Part shown: positions 33,348 to 40,587 of the stretch, piece after piece
Layout of the letters: each line of letters begins with the position of its first letter
How positions within the stretch are numbered: the first letter of the stretch is position 1
Assembly (NCBI RefSeq): GCF_003148845.1
Contig: NZ_QGHA01000007.1
Location: 62,001-126,000 of the forward strand
Source of the DNA: Mucilaginibacter oryzae
Lineage (GTDB): Bacteria > Bacteroidota > Bacteroidia > Sphingobacteriales > Sphingobacteriaceae
Reading direction: 5' to 3'
Length of the DNA stretch: 64,000 bases
Position numbers and translations under genes: made by a program
Notes under the pieces: generated by a model
Told to the model about the DNA's origin: nothing
Database searches by the model: none
Seen by the model: the letters and a program-made list of their open reading frames with translations, nothing else

Positions 33348-33839
33348 TTACTTCGCTGTAAAATATTGATTGATCTTTAAAGAATCTACCCTTTTTGATA
33401 GTGGATTGCCTAACAACACTACCGCTTTTATCAGCCACTTGCCGGTGCCTGCAAGGGAGCCTTTTATTTCGCCGCCTATGGGTTGCCGGCTAATATAATC
33501 GCAGCAGGGGCATGTAAAGTTGTATAACACCTGCCCCGATGTAATCTGGCTGCCGCTAATGGTAAAATCGGCATTGCTCAGGCCCGTTTTAAAATAAAGT
33601 TTCGCGGTGGCGCTGCAAACTTTATTATCCACAGCGTTGTATGAAAATACCCGGCCATTTCCTTCAACAATATCGGCCGGCTGTTTAAAATCAGCCTTAT
33701 CTGTAAAGCTGTAGCTACAACTGGAGTTTACCGGGCAGCCGCTAAGCGGCTCATTCTGGTCTGATCTCTTGTTTTTGCTGCATGATACAACGGCAACGGT
33801 TAATAAAGTGATGATGAACAATTTGCAGGTGGTTTTCAT
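33348..33839 (-). CDS. Hypothetical lipoprotein
   Basis: A 163-residue lipoprotein with signal MKTTCKLFIITLLTVAVVSC (lipid cysteine 20) followed by KNKRSDQNEP. The mature domain has paired cysteines (GCPVNSSCSYSF, TCPCCDYI) and alternating strands (KLYFKTGLSNADFTI, GEIKGSLAGTGKWLIKAVVLL). The family is not recognised. It lies between the fusion regulator (convergent) and the beta-helix lipoprotein operon on the same strand, with a terminator between them. Confidence 0.75.
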   Translation of the reverse strand: MKTTCKLFIITLLTVAVVSCSKNKRSDQNEPLSGCPVNSSCSYSFTDKADFKQPADIVEGNGRVFSYNAVDNKVCSATAKLYFKTGLSNADFTISGSQITSGQVLYNFTCPCCDYISRQPIGGEIKGSLAGTGKWLIKAVVLLGNPLSKRVDSLKINQYFTAK

Positions 33840-33894
33840 TGGCTTTGGTTTTAATTATATTACGTATAAAAGTGCCCATACGCTACAAAAAAGC

Positions 33895-33931
33895 ACAAAA
33901 AAACCCGGCCTTCCGACCCGGTTTTTTGTGA
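33895..33931 (-). terminator. Probable terminator of the receptor-lipoprotein operon
   Basis: AAAAACCCGG and CCCGGTTTTTT pair with one internal mismatch around an 8-nt loop, 25 bases after the lipoprotein stop codon on the minus strand. The A/T-rich flanks would let it act in both directions. Confidence 0.6.
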
Positions 33932-33955
33932 TTAATACAATTTGAAAAAGCGGTA

Positions 33956-35326
33956 TTATTTACCGTAAACCAACCATGAAGCTTTGGTCCAATCGGTACC
34001 GGCAGGGTCAACTGCACCAACATAAGTAGTTTTGGTAAAGAATGCATCATTTAAAGCAGTTGCAGTAAACGCCGCAGTTGCAGTAGCAGCAGCCGAACCA
34101 GCCTTAGGGGCCAGGTTAGGAGCAGCGTTGTTAAACGGATCGTTTAAGCCAACTTCTGCAGCGGTGGCGAAAACTTTGCTGCCATCACGGCCTTCAACCA
34201 ATGTTTTTAAACCTGCAGCAGTTAATATTGAAGCGGTAGCTAAGGCATCAACCTTGTAGTTATCGCCGTATGATTGCAATAAGCTGTTTTTGAAACCACT
34301 TAAGCCATTAACATAGTACTGGGCAGTTGGATCGTTATCAATATCCAAACCAGCCCTTTGGCCGCCCATTACAATTGAGTTAGCTAAAGTGAATTTAGCA
34401 CCTCTTCTCCAACGCATGTTGTAACCGTATGTGCTTACTGTACCGGTAGCATTATTAGGGCCGATAGCGGTAAAGTTAGACATAGTAGGGTTGGTGATCG
34501 GCGTTAACAGGTAACCTTTGGCGGTAGTAGTGTTATCAACCTCAAAGTTGTTTGAAATATCACCTGAGGTACCTTTATCGTCATTAAACGCAGGATCTTT
34601 GATAGATACACCAAACTGGATTTTACCGTGGTATCCGTCATCCAAATCAAAGTCGTCATCAGCACAGTTGTAAGCTACCAGGTATTTAGCGTTGAACGAA
34701 CCGCCAAAAAATTCGAAGGCATCATCCAAACCACGAACAATCTGGATATGATCAACAGTGGTACCGCTGCCTACAGTGTACATACTTAAACCGTTAACCT
34801 CGTCGCCAGGGTTAACCGCCTTACCGGCATATTCAATGCGTACATACTGTAATACGCCCGAGTTATCCGCATCATTAGTGCCACCAAAAGCTTTGTGAGC
34901 AGCATCAACGCCACCTTCAATTGCTTCGTGGTTGCCGTTACCAACAGCATTACCTACCACGATAACACCGCCAAAATCGCCGGGTTTTGGTGAAGCTTCT
35001 GCCGAAGTGAATACGATAGGTTTATCGGCGGTACCCGCAGCATTGATTTTAGCGCCTTTATAAACGATCAGCACACCTGCCGAATCTTTGTTGCTTACAA
35101 TTTTGGTACCTGGCTCAATGGTTAAAGTAGCGTTATTATCTACATAAACATAGCCGCGCAGCCTGTAGGTAACACCAGCCGACCATTTAGTATCTTTAGT
35201 GATTGAACCGCGAACGTCAACATTTGTTACGTTTGGCGGAGGGGTTGTTCCCGGATCATTGTCCTTAGAACATGATGCAAGAGCCAGCATGGCTAATGAA
35301 CCTAAAAAATAGACTGTTTTTTTCAT
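33956..35326 (-). CDS. Beta-helix-type surface lipoprotein, partner of the TonB-dependent receptor
   Basis: A 456-residue lipoprotein from the ATG at 35326 (MKKTVYFLGSLAMLALASC, lipid cysteine 19); an in-frame extension to 35491 overlaps the receptor gene and is not protein-like. The mature part starts with a Pro/Thr-rich spacer and then has right-handed beta-helix-like steps: GYVYVDNNATLTIEPGTKI, AKINAAGTADKPIVFTSAE, GDFGGVIVVGNA, VQYVRIEYAGK, with aspartate-rich NCADDDFDLDDGYHG. It follows the receptor gene after 49 bases and takes the position that SusD-like lipoproteins have in other loci, so it is probably the surface-exposed ligand-capture partner. The ligand is unknown. Confidence 0.8.
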   Translation of the reverse strand: MKKTVYFLGSLAMLALASCSKDNDPGTTPPPNVTNVDVRGSITKDTKWSAGVTYRLRGYVYVDNNATLTIEPGTKIVSNKDSAGVLIVYKGAKINAAGTADKPIVFTSAEASPKPGDFGGVIVVGNAVGNGNHEAIEGGVDAAHKAFGGTNDADNSGVLQYVRIEYAGKAVNPGDEVNGLSMYTVGSGTTVDHIQIVRGLDDAFEFFGGSFNAKYLVAYNCADDDFDLDDGYHGKIQFGVSIKDPAFNDDKGTSGDISNNFEVDNTTTAKGYLLTPITNPTMSNFTAIGPNNATGTVSTYGYNMRWRRGAKFTLANSIVMGGQRAGLDIDNDPTAQYYVNGLSGFKNSLLQSYGDNYKVDALATASILTAAGLKTLVEGRDGSKVFATAAEVGLNDPFNNAAPNLAPKAGSAAATATAAFTATALNDAFFTKTTYVGAVDPAGTDWTKASWLVYGK

Positions 35327-35375
35327 AATAATCCTTAATAATTCTCTAATCGGTGTATTCTGTTTTTTAGTTTGT

Positions 35376-38213
35376 TTATTTTTTGAAATCGAAGTTGTAT
35401 TTGAATGAAAGGGTAGTGCCGAAGCCTGCATAACGGCTCTGGATGATTTTGTCTTCGCCTGCTTTATAAGCGGTTTTGTTGGCTGCGCCATAGTTGTTAT
35501 AAAACCTGAAAGGTTGCGCCAGCAGATCGGAAACGGTAAGCTTAAGTTCGGCGTGTTTTTTGAACAGAGATTTGCTCGCCTGAAAATCGATCACGTCACG
35601 GGCATTCTCATAGATATCAACGGAGCCAACTACCCCACGGAACTTGAGGCGTTGACCTACACGGTTATAAAGCACGTTGAATGAAAAGTCGCTTTTTTCC
35701 GGGGTATAGTACAGCCCCGAGTTAATGAGATATGGCGATTGGCCCTGCAGCGGTGTTGAAACCGACCTGCCGCCACCAAGGTTAACCTTGGCATTAATGT
35801 ATGATGCGTTTACATAAAAAGTAACGTTACGTAAAAAACTGCCCTCGGCTATAAAATTCAATTTTTTGCGTAACTCAGCTTCAAAACCGAAATCTTTAGC
35901 GCTAAGGGCGTTTTGATAGGTTAAGATATCGTTGCCCTGGTTTATTTGTTCGATAGGGTTTTTAAACTTCTTGTAGAAAGCCGAGACCGATACGATCTCA
36001 CCGCCTGAAGGGTAATACTCGTACCTGATGTCGGCATTATCAACCAAACTGCGCTGCAGGTCGGGATTGCCGGCAATAATAAAGTTGGTCTGGTAATCAA
36101 AATACCTAAAGCTTGCCAGTTCCCTGAATTCGGGCCTGTTTACCGAACGGAAATAGGATACCCGCAGGTTTGTTTTTTCAGTTAAAGAATAGGTAAGGTT
36201 GGCCGATGGCAACACATCGGTGTTGTTATATTTTTGTGTGGTTTTACCGGCCGGGCTTAATTGCTGGTTATAGCTTTCAACACGTGCTCCCCAAACGAGG
36301 CGTAATTTTTCAGAAAATTTATTATCCAGCATCACATAACCCGCGCCCTGATCGGCCTTTGCCTTGTAGCTGGTTGAGCTCAGGTCAAGTATCGACAGGT
36401 CGATACGGTTTTGCGCGATGCTTTGCGGACTGAATATATTGAATATGGTATAGCCGTTGGTAAGGTCAATTTGCTTTAAACCAAGGGCGTCGGCACTGGT
36501 GTAACCAAGGGCATCAATGGTAAAGTCGCGGTCGCGGTGCGATACCAGGCCGCCGAATTTAAATTTTTGCGGCTGGTTTAACCATTTAAACGGAATTGCC
36601 AGGTTAGCTTTCGCGCCGTAAATATTTTCGTTAAGCTTTGAGTACACACGGCCAAGCGTATTAGGCTTCGGGCTGTTCTCACTCGATAATGAAATGTATT
36701 CAGGAGCGTTATCCGGTGTAAAAATGGTAACTATACGCTGGTCGGGCTGGTTACGGTACGACAGGCCGTAAGACGTATTCCAGTCGAAAACAATGTTTTG
36801 TTTCCCAAAAGTATGCTGTCCTTCCAATACCGACGAGTAGATGCCGTTTTGGGTAGTCTCAACCGAGTAGCCTTTATATTTAAGCGGCGTATTGAGGCCG
36901 GTTTCGTAATTTTTGGCATTGTTTGTTTGCTCAAAATCAACCGAAAAATCGTTGTTATAAAGGTTACGTAAGGCAATTTTGTTTTTTCCAAAAGTGTAGG
37001 CAAAGTTTAATAAGCCACCCAGGCTTTTGTAATTGTTAAACACGTTACGGTCAAAACTATATTGCGCTATCTCGTTAGCGGCATCGTTAAAGCCGGTGTA
37101 GCCTATCCTGTCGCCAAACGCTGCCCTGTGGCCGTTGCTGTAGTTAAGGCTGAAGTTGTATCCAAAACGGTTATTGCTTTTGGTTAGGTGCGAGTTGCCT
37201 ATTGATAACTGGAAGCCGACGTTAGGCAAGCTGTTTTGCCCTTCCTGGTAATAAAACGTGTTTGGAAAGCGCTGCGCGATAGCTATTTTCTGATCGCTGG
37301 TGGTGCCGGATGTGTAGTTGTTTCTTACGCTGGTGTAGGCCGACGGCAGTTTCCTTGATCCATCGTCAAAACCCAGGAAATCATATTTGCCATTAGGCCT
37401 CGCATCAATAAAGTTGTTTTTAAAAGTTGTTTTTGAGTTGTAGCCAACGTTTAAAGCAATCTCAAGAAACTGTTTTTCGGGAATATCTTTGGTAATGGTA
37501 TTGATGGTACCGCCCGCAAAATCGCCAGGAAGATCGGGAGTGGCGGTTTTATAAACTACGATATTATCAACCATGCTTGATGGGATAATATCGAACGCGA
37601 AGGCTTTTTTATCCGGCTCGGAACTTGGCAGCGAAGTGTTGTTGAGCATGTTATTATTATAACGCTCAGATAACCCGCGCACAACCACAAACTTGCCGTC
37701 TTGTACCGATGTGCCGCTTACGCGTTTCAACACGTCGCCGGTGTTGCGATCTGGCGATTTACGGATCAGATCGGCCGAAATGCCGTCGGTAACCTGCACA
37801 CTTGATTTTTGCCTGGCGTATAACGCGTTTACCGATTCCTGGCGGTAGGTAGCCTTAATCACCACCTCTTTAAGGGCCTGGGTAGTGGCTTCGTCCAGTA
37901 CGGCATCCAGTTGAACCACCGAGCCCGCCTTTACCTCAACATCAGATACCGATTTGGTTTGATAACCGATGTAGCTGATGCTTATAGTATACCTGCCCGG
38001 CGCTATACCGCCTAATATATAGCGGCCATCAACGTTTGTTGTTGTGCCTTTGCCGCTGCCGGTAATACCAACACTGGCGCCGATTAGCGTTTCACCCGTT
38101 TTTTTATCGGTGATCTTACCGGCAATTTTACCGGTTGCCTGGGCAAGCGCCTGTGTTACCGGTAAGGTTAGTAATATGATAATGATTGATAAATAGCTTT
38201 TTACGCGATACAT
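35376..38213 (-). CDS. TonB-dependent outer-membrane receptor
   Basis: A 945-residue receptor. Signal peptide (LSIIIILLTLPVTQALA), a carboxypeptidase-D regulatory-like domain (about 28-110, GKIAGKITDKKTGETLIGASV), the plug (about 125-235, SSVQVTDGISADLIRKSP, VVRGLSERYNNNMLNNTSLPS, DLPGDFAGGTINTITKD), and a beta barrel to the end with final SFKYNFDFKK ending in an aromatic-containing strand. There is no STN domain, so it does not signal to a FecR protein. It imports an unknown ligand with energy from TonB-ExbBD. The lipoprotein gene behind it is in the same operon. An 11-bp-spaced TTAAC repeat precedes it. Confidence 0.95.
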   Translation of the reverse strand: MYRVKSYLSIIIILLTLPVTQALAQATGKIAGKITDKKTGETLIGASVGITGSGKGTTTNVDGRYILGGIAPGRYTISISYIGYQTKSVSDVEVKAGSVVQLDAVLDEATTQALKEVVIKATYRQESVNALYARQKSSVQVTDGISADLIRKSPDRNTGDVLKRVSGTSVQDGKFVVVRGLSERYNNNMLNNTSLPSSEPDKKAFAFDIIPSSMVDNIVVYKTATPDLPGDFAGGTINTITKDIPEKQFLEIALNVGYNSKTTFKNNFIDARPNGKYDFLGFDDGSRKLPSAYTSVRNNYTSGTTSDQKIAIAQRFPNTFYYQEGQNSLPNVGFQLSIGNSHLTKSNNRFGYNFSLNYSNGHRAAFGDRIGYTGFNDAANEIAQYSFDRNVFNNYKSLGGLLNFAYTFGKNKIALRNLYNNDFSVDFEQTNNAKNYETGLNTPLKYKGYSVETTQNGIYSSVLEGQHTFGKQNIVFDWNTSYGLSYRNQPDQRIVTIFTPDNAPEYISLSSENSPKPNTLGRVYSKLNENIYGAKANLAIPFKWLNQPQKFKFGGLVSHRDRDFTIDALGYTSADALGLKQIDLTNGYTIFNIFSPQSIAQNRIDLSILDLSSTSYKAKADQGAGYVMLDNKFSEKLRLVWGARVESYNQQLSPAGKTTQKYNNTDVLPSANLTYSLTEKTNLRVSYFRSVNRPEFRELASFRYFDYQTNFIIAGNPDLQRSLVDNADIRYEYYPSGGEIVSVSAFYKKFKNPIEQINQGNDILTYQNALSAKDFGFEAELRKKLNFIAEGSFLRNVTFYVNASYINAKVNLGGGRSVSTPLQGQSPYLINSGLYYTPEKSDFSFNVLYNRVGQRLKFRGVVGSVDIYENARDVIDFQASKSLFKKHAELKLTVSDLLAQPFRFYNNYGAANKTAYKAGEDKIIQSRYAGFGTTLSFKYNFDFKK

Positions 38214-38248
38214 AAAATTTAATGATGCGGCAAAACTACCCGGGTCAG

Positions 38249-38265
38249 GTTAAACAAATGTTAAC
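38249..38265 (-). promoter_or_regulatory. TTAAC half-sites 11 bp apart upstream of the receptor
   Basis: Read on the minus strand: GTTAACATTTGTTTAAC, two half-sites in 11-bp phase, 36-52 bases before the receptor ATG. Compare 24656-24673 before the phosphate transporter. Confidence 0.35.
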
Positions 38266-38434
38266 TAAACATTATCATATCGAATATCTTAGATATTAGA
38301 TTTAACAAAGCATGAATCGCTCATCCTTTCTTCATCCAATGATTTTTTATTTGCGCGGTGTTAAAAACAAAAGCATAACATCAATTTATTGGCAAATACC
38401 TGCCGCACGTAGTATCTTTAGCTGATTTTATCAC

Positions 38435-38752
38435 ATGGCTATCCACAAAAAAGACGAATTTACTTCTACAGATCAGTTAATATCGATGGTTGCGAAGGCC
38501 ATGTCGCACCCGGCGCGCATCGCTATTTTGCGCATCGTATCCGAAAACCCTAACTGTACCACGGGTGATATTGTAAACCTGCTACCCCTGGCGCAGGCCA
38601 CGGTATCGCACCATTTAAAAGAGATGGCGGCAGCAAACCTCATCATCGCATCCAACGAGGGCAAAAAATCCATCTATCAAATTAACTGGCAAAGCTGGAA
38701 CATGTATACCGCTCTTTTTGGCGGCCTTGCAGACAATATCCAGGAGAAGTAG
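38435..38752 (+). CDS. ArsR family winged-helix regulator
   Basis: A 105-residue regulator: DQLISMVAKAMSHPARIAILRIVSENPNCTTGDIVNLLPLAQATVSHHLKEMAAANLIIAS is the full ArsR recognition helix region and wing. Only one cysteine (in NPNCTTGD) is present, so the classic arsenic/zinc sensor site is absent and it may respond to another ligand or be a repressor without metal. No target gene is adjacent on the same strand; the divergent receptor operon begins 221 bases away and is the nearest candidate. Confidence 0.9.
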   Translation: MAIHKKDEFTSTDQLISMVAKAMSHPARIAILRIVSENPNCTTGDIVNLLPLAQATVSHHLKEMAAANLIIASNEGKKSIYQINWQSWNMYTALFGGLADNIQEK

Positions 38753-39012
38753 TTTTGACTTCGGAATCCGGACGTTCGGTTTCGGACTTTAATTTATTGG
38801 GATTACACCGATTGATTTTTGATTACAACGATTTGTTGATTTTAGCCTGGACCAGGTTTAAATGATTCTTTTAAAAAAGGATCAGGAATTTTTCGGTTGA
38901 TCGCCCCAATAATGAGCGGTTTTAGGTTTATTCTTTAATTCGATAAATTCCAGTTCAGACAGTTCAGACAAGAACTTAATTTTATTATTTTTGGGCACAA
39001 AAACTTAACGAC
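38753..39012. other. Spacer with GGGATTACACCGATTGA repeat and gcvH promoter
   Basis: GGGATTACACCGATTGA (38799-38815) is a 17-base match to the 3' end of the VOC gene (58467-58483) and in reverse to 54067-54081. CAGTTCAGA is repeated in tandem at 38951-38968. TATTTTTG (38986-38993) is a -7 box 19 bases before the gcvH ATG. Nothing else is seen. Confidence 0.6.
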
Positions 39013-39393
39013 ATGAATTTTCCGGCTGAATTAAAATACACCAAAGACCACGAGTGGATAAAAGTTGAAGGCAATGTTGCAACTGTAGGCATCACCGAAT
39101 TTGCTCAAAGCGAACTGGGCGACATTGTTTACGTTGATATTACTTCATTAGGTAAGGAAGTTGGTAAAGACAATGTGTTTGGCACAGTTGAAGCGGTAAA
39201 AACCGTATCAGACCTGTTTATGCCGGTTACAGGCACCGTAACCGAGGTTAACGCGGCGCTGAATAACCAACCCGAACTGGTAAACAGCGACCCATATGGC
39301 GAAGGCTGGATGGTAAAAATTACAGTTGCCGATGCCGCTGATGTGGAAACCCTTTTATCTGCTGATGATTATAAAACTGTTATCGGCGTATAA
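39013..39393 (+). CDS. gcvH: Glycine cleavage system H protein
   Basis: A 126-residue lipoyl carrier. The lipoylated lysine is K63 in GTVEAVKTVSDL, preceded by the family start YTKDHEWIKVEGNVATVGITEFAQSELGDIVYVD and followed by GEGWMVKI. It shuttles the methylamine group between the P and T proteins of glycine cleavage; those genes are not in this window. The stop codon is followed directly by the ATG of the VanZ gene, so translation is coupled. Confidence 0.98.
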   Translation: MNFPAELKYTKDHEWIKVEGNVATVGITEFAQSELGDIVYVDITSLGKEVGKDNVFGTVEAVKTVSDLFMPVTGTVTEVNAALNNQPELVNSDPYGEGWMVKITVADAADVETLLSADDYKTVIGV

Positions 39394-39789
39394 ATGAAGC
39401 CATTTTTAAAATATCATGGGCCCGCTGTTTTGTGGGCCTTATTTGTTTTATACATATGTGCTGCCGATCTTAGCTCGGTTGATAAATCGCCTTTATTTTT
39501 TGAAGGCTTTGATAAGCTTACCCATTGCGGCTTGTTTTTCACCATGACGGTGCTTTTATGTTTCGGCATCATCAGGCAACAAAAACCCCATGGTTTTACG
39601 TTTATAAAGGCCGTAGTGGTTTTAGCGGCTTCCATATTTTTCGGAGCCCTTATAGAAGTATTGCAGGCCGAGATCTTTACCTGGCGTACCGCCGACTGGA
39701 ACGATCTTTTTTGCGATGTACTGGGTTCTTGTATGGCCGTTTTTGCGGTAATGTTAACTGTTTGGGCAATTGGTTATGAAAAAAAGTAA
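39394..39789 (+). CDS. VanZ family membrane protein
   Basis: A 131-residue protein with four membrane helices (ALFVLYICAAD, LTHCGLFFTMTVLLCFGII, IKAVVVLAASIFFGALIEVLQ, FCDVLGSCMAVFAVMLTVWAI). The VanZ signatures DKLTHCGLFF and ALIEVLQAEIFTWRTADWNDLFCDVLG are present. The gene begins at the base after the gcvH stop. A gcvH-VanZ pair is common in Bacteroidota, but the reason is not known. Its last 14 bases overlap the start of the next small gene. Confidence 0.93.
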   Translation: MKPFLKYHGPAVLWALFVLYICAADLSSVDKSPLFFEGFDKLTHCGLFFTMTVLLCFGIIRQQKPHGFTFIKAVVVLAASIFFGALIEVLQAEIFTWRTADWNDLFCDVLGSCMAVFAVMLTVWAIGYEKK

Positions 39790-39916
39790 ATTGATGATAT
39801 TAATGGTTGCGCTAATGCTGATGGCCTCATCGTCCTGCGGTATTTTCCATAAGGGCTGCGGTTGCCCGCATTTTGGCGCGGTTAAGACTGTGGGATATAA
39901 ATGCACAGTAGCTTAG
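39776..39916 (+). CDS. Small cysteine-rich lipoprotein (46 aa)
   Basis: A 46-residue peptide from the ATG at 39776, in a frame shifted from the VanZ gene which it overlaps by 14 bases. Lipoprotein signal MKKSKLMILMVALMLMASSSC, then HKGCGCPHFGAVKTVGYKC with four further cysteines. Similar tiny lipoproteins with a (G)C(x)CP(K/H)F motif follow gcvH-VanZ in related genomes, by my recollection. A related CPKFG motif is in the protein at 31989-32366. Function unknown; a metal- or redox-active surface peptide is possible. Confidence 0.65.
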   Translation: MKKSKLMILMVALMLMASSSCGIFHKGCGCPHFGAVKTVGYKCTVA

Positions 39917-40305
39917 TCTGACCGTTATCTGGCCGGGTTTTAGTGGTTGTCTGAATCAGAATTTTCAGAATTATAGGATTTTCAGAATTTGACAGGCATT
40001 CAGTTGCTCTATTTTTCGTTCACCCACATTGTTTAGTGACGCCTTATTGTAAGTGTTCCATTTTTTAAAACAGCGTGTTCCAGAATTTTATTCTCGTAAA
40101 ACGCAACACATTGGCTATCAGCACTAATCTGTTCAAAACCGGCTTCAGGCAGAATAGTGCAAAGACCTAAGCCCCTCATTATAAACACCTTTTGTTTTTT
40201 GAAAAAGTGCTGCGTGTTCAGGTTTAAAAGTGGAACATCTTCCTATACCATCATCAAATTTCATCATTGAGTCATTTAAAAAAATCTTGCTGTAACAGCA
40301 TCAAT
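39917..40305. other. Gene-free spacer
   Basis: About 390 bases between the small lipoprotein and the feo promoter. I see no protein-like frame, no RNA and no strong hairpin; a few short repeats of TTCAGAATT at 39959-39985. Confidence 0.5.
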
Positions 40306-40340
40306 CTTATTTGGATTTAATACAAATAAGCTTACATTTG
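40306..40340 (+). promoter_or_regulatory. feoAB promoter with overlapping 25-bp palindromic operator
   Basis: The -33 element TTTG (40310-40313), a spacer of exactly 19 bases and the -7 element TACATTTG (40333-40340) form an ideal Bacteroidota promoter, 21 bases before the feoA ATG. CTTATTTGGATTTAATACAAATAAG would be 25 bases; its arms are CTTATTTG (40306-40313) and CAAATAAG (40323-40330), and 11 of 12 positions pair. It covers the -33 element and spacer, the position of an iron-responsive repressor site (Fur or DtxR type; which one is inferred only from the target genes). Confidence 0.8.
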
Positions 40341-40361
40341 CTTCGTTATAATTATTGTAAG

Positions 40362-40577
40362 ATGAAGCTGTCACAGTTATCAATAGGCGAAACAGGTATA
40401 GTAAAAGAATTTACCGACCTTGAAATGTCGGTAAAACTGATGGAGATGGGTTGTTTACCAGGAGAAGAGATTTGTGTTTCGCGTATAGCGCCCCTTGGCG
40501 ATCCTATTGCCATCAGCGTGTCGGGTTACCAGCTAAGCCTGCGTAAATTTGAAGCATCAACCATTGTTTTGCAATAA
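40362..40577 (+). CDS. feoA: Ferrous iron transport protein A
   Basis: A 71-residue SH3-like protein from the ATG at 40362; an earlier in-frame TTG at 40311 lies inside the promoter and is rejected. The family core is LSQLSIGETGIVKEF, KLMEMGCLPGEEICVSRIAPLGDPIAISVSGYQLSLRK. FeoA is thought to bind the FeoB G domain or core and tune transport. It is followed by feoB after ten bases and controlled by the palindrome-overlapped promoter. Confidence 0.95.
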   Translation: MKLSQLSIGETGIVKEFTDLEMSVKLMEMGCLPGEEICVSRIAPLGDPIAISVSGYQLSLRKFEASTIVLQ

Positions 40578-40587
40578 CTTGTAAATA

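Noticed and set aside
33956..35491. Longer start of the beta-helix lipoprotein
   Set aside because: The first 55 codons overlap the receptor gene and lack protein character; ATG at 35326 starts a clear lipoprotein signal.
40311..40361. Extended start of feoA
   Set aside because: It would begin with a TTG inside the promoter and before the predicted transcript start.
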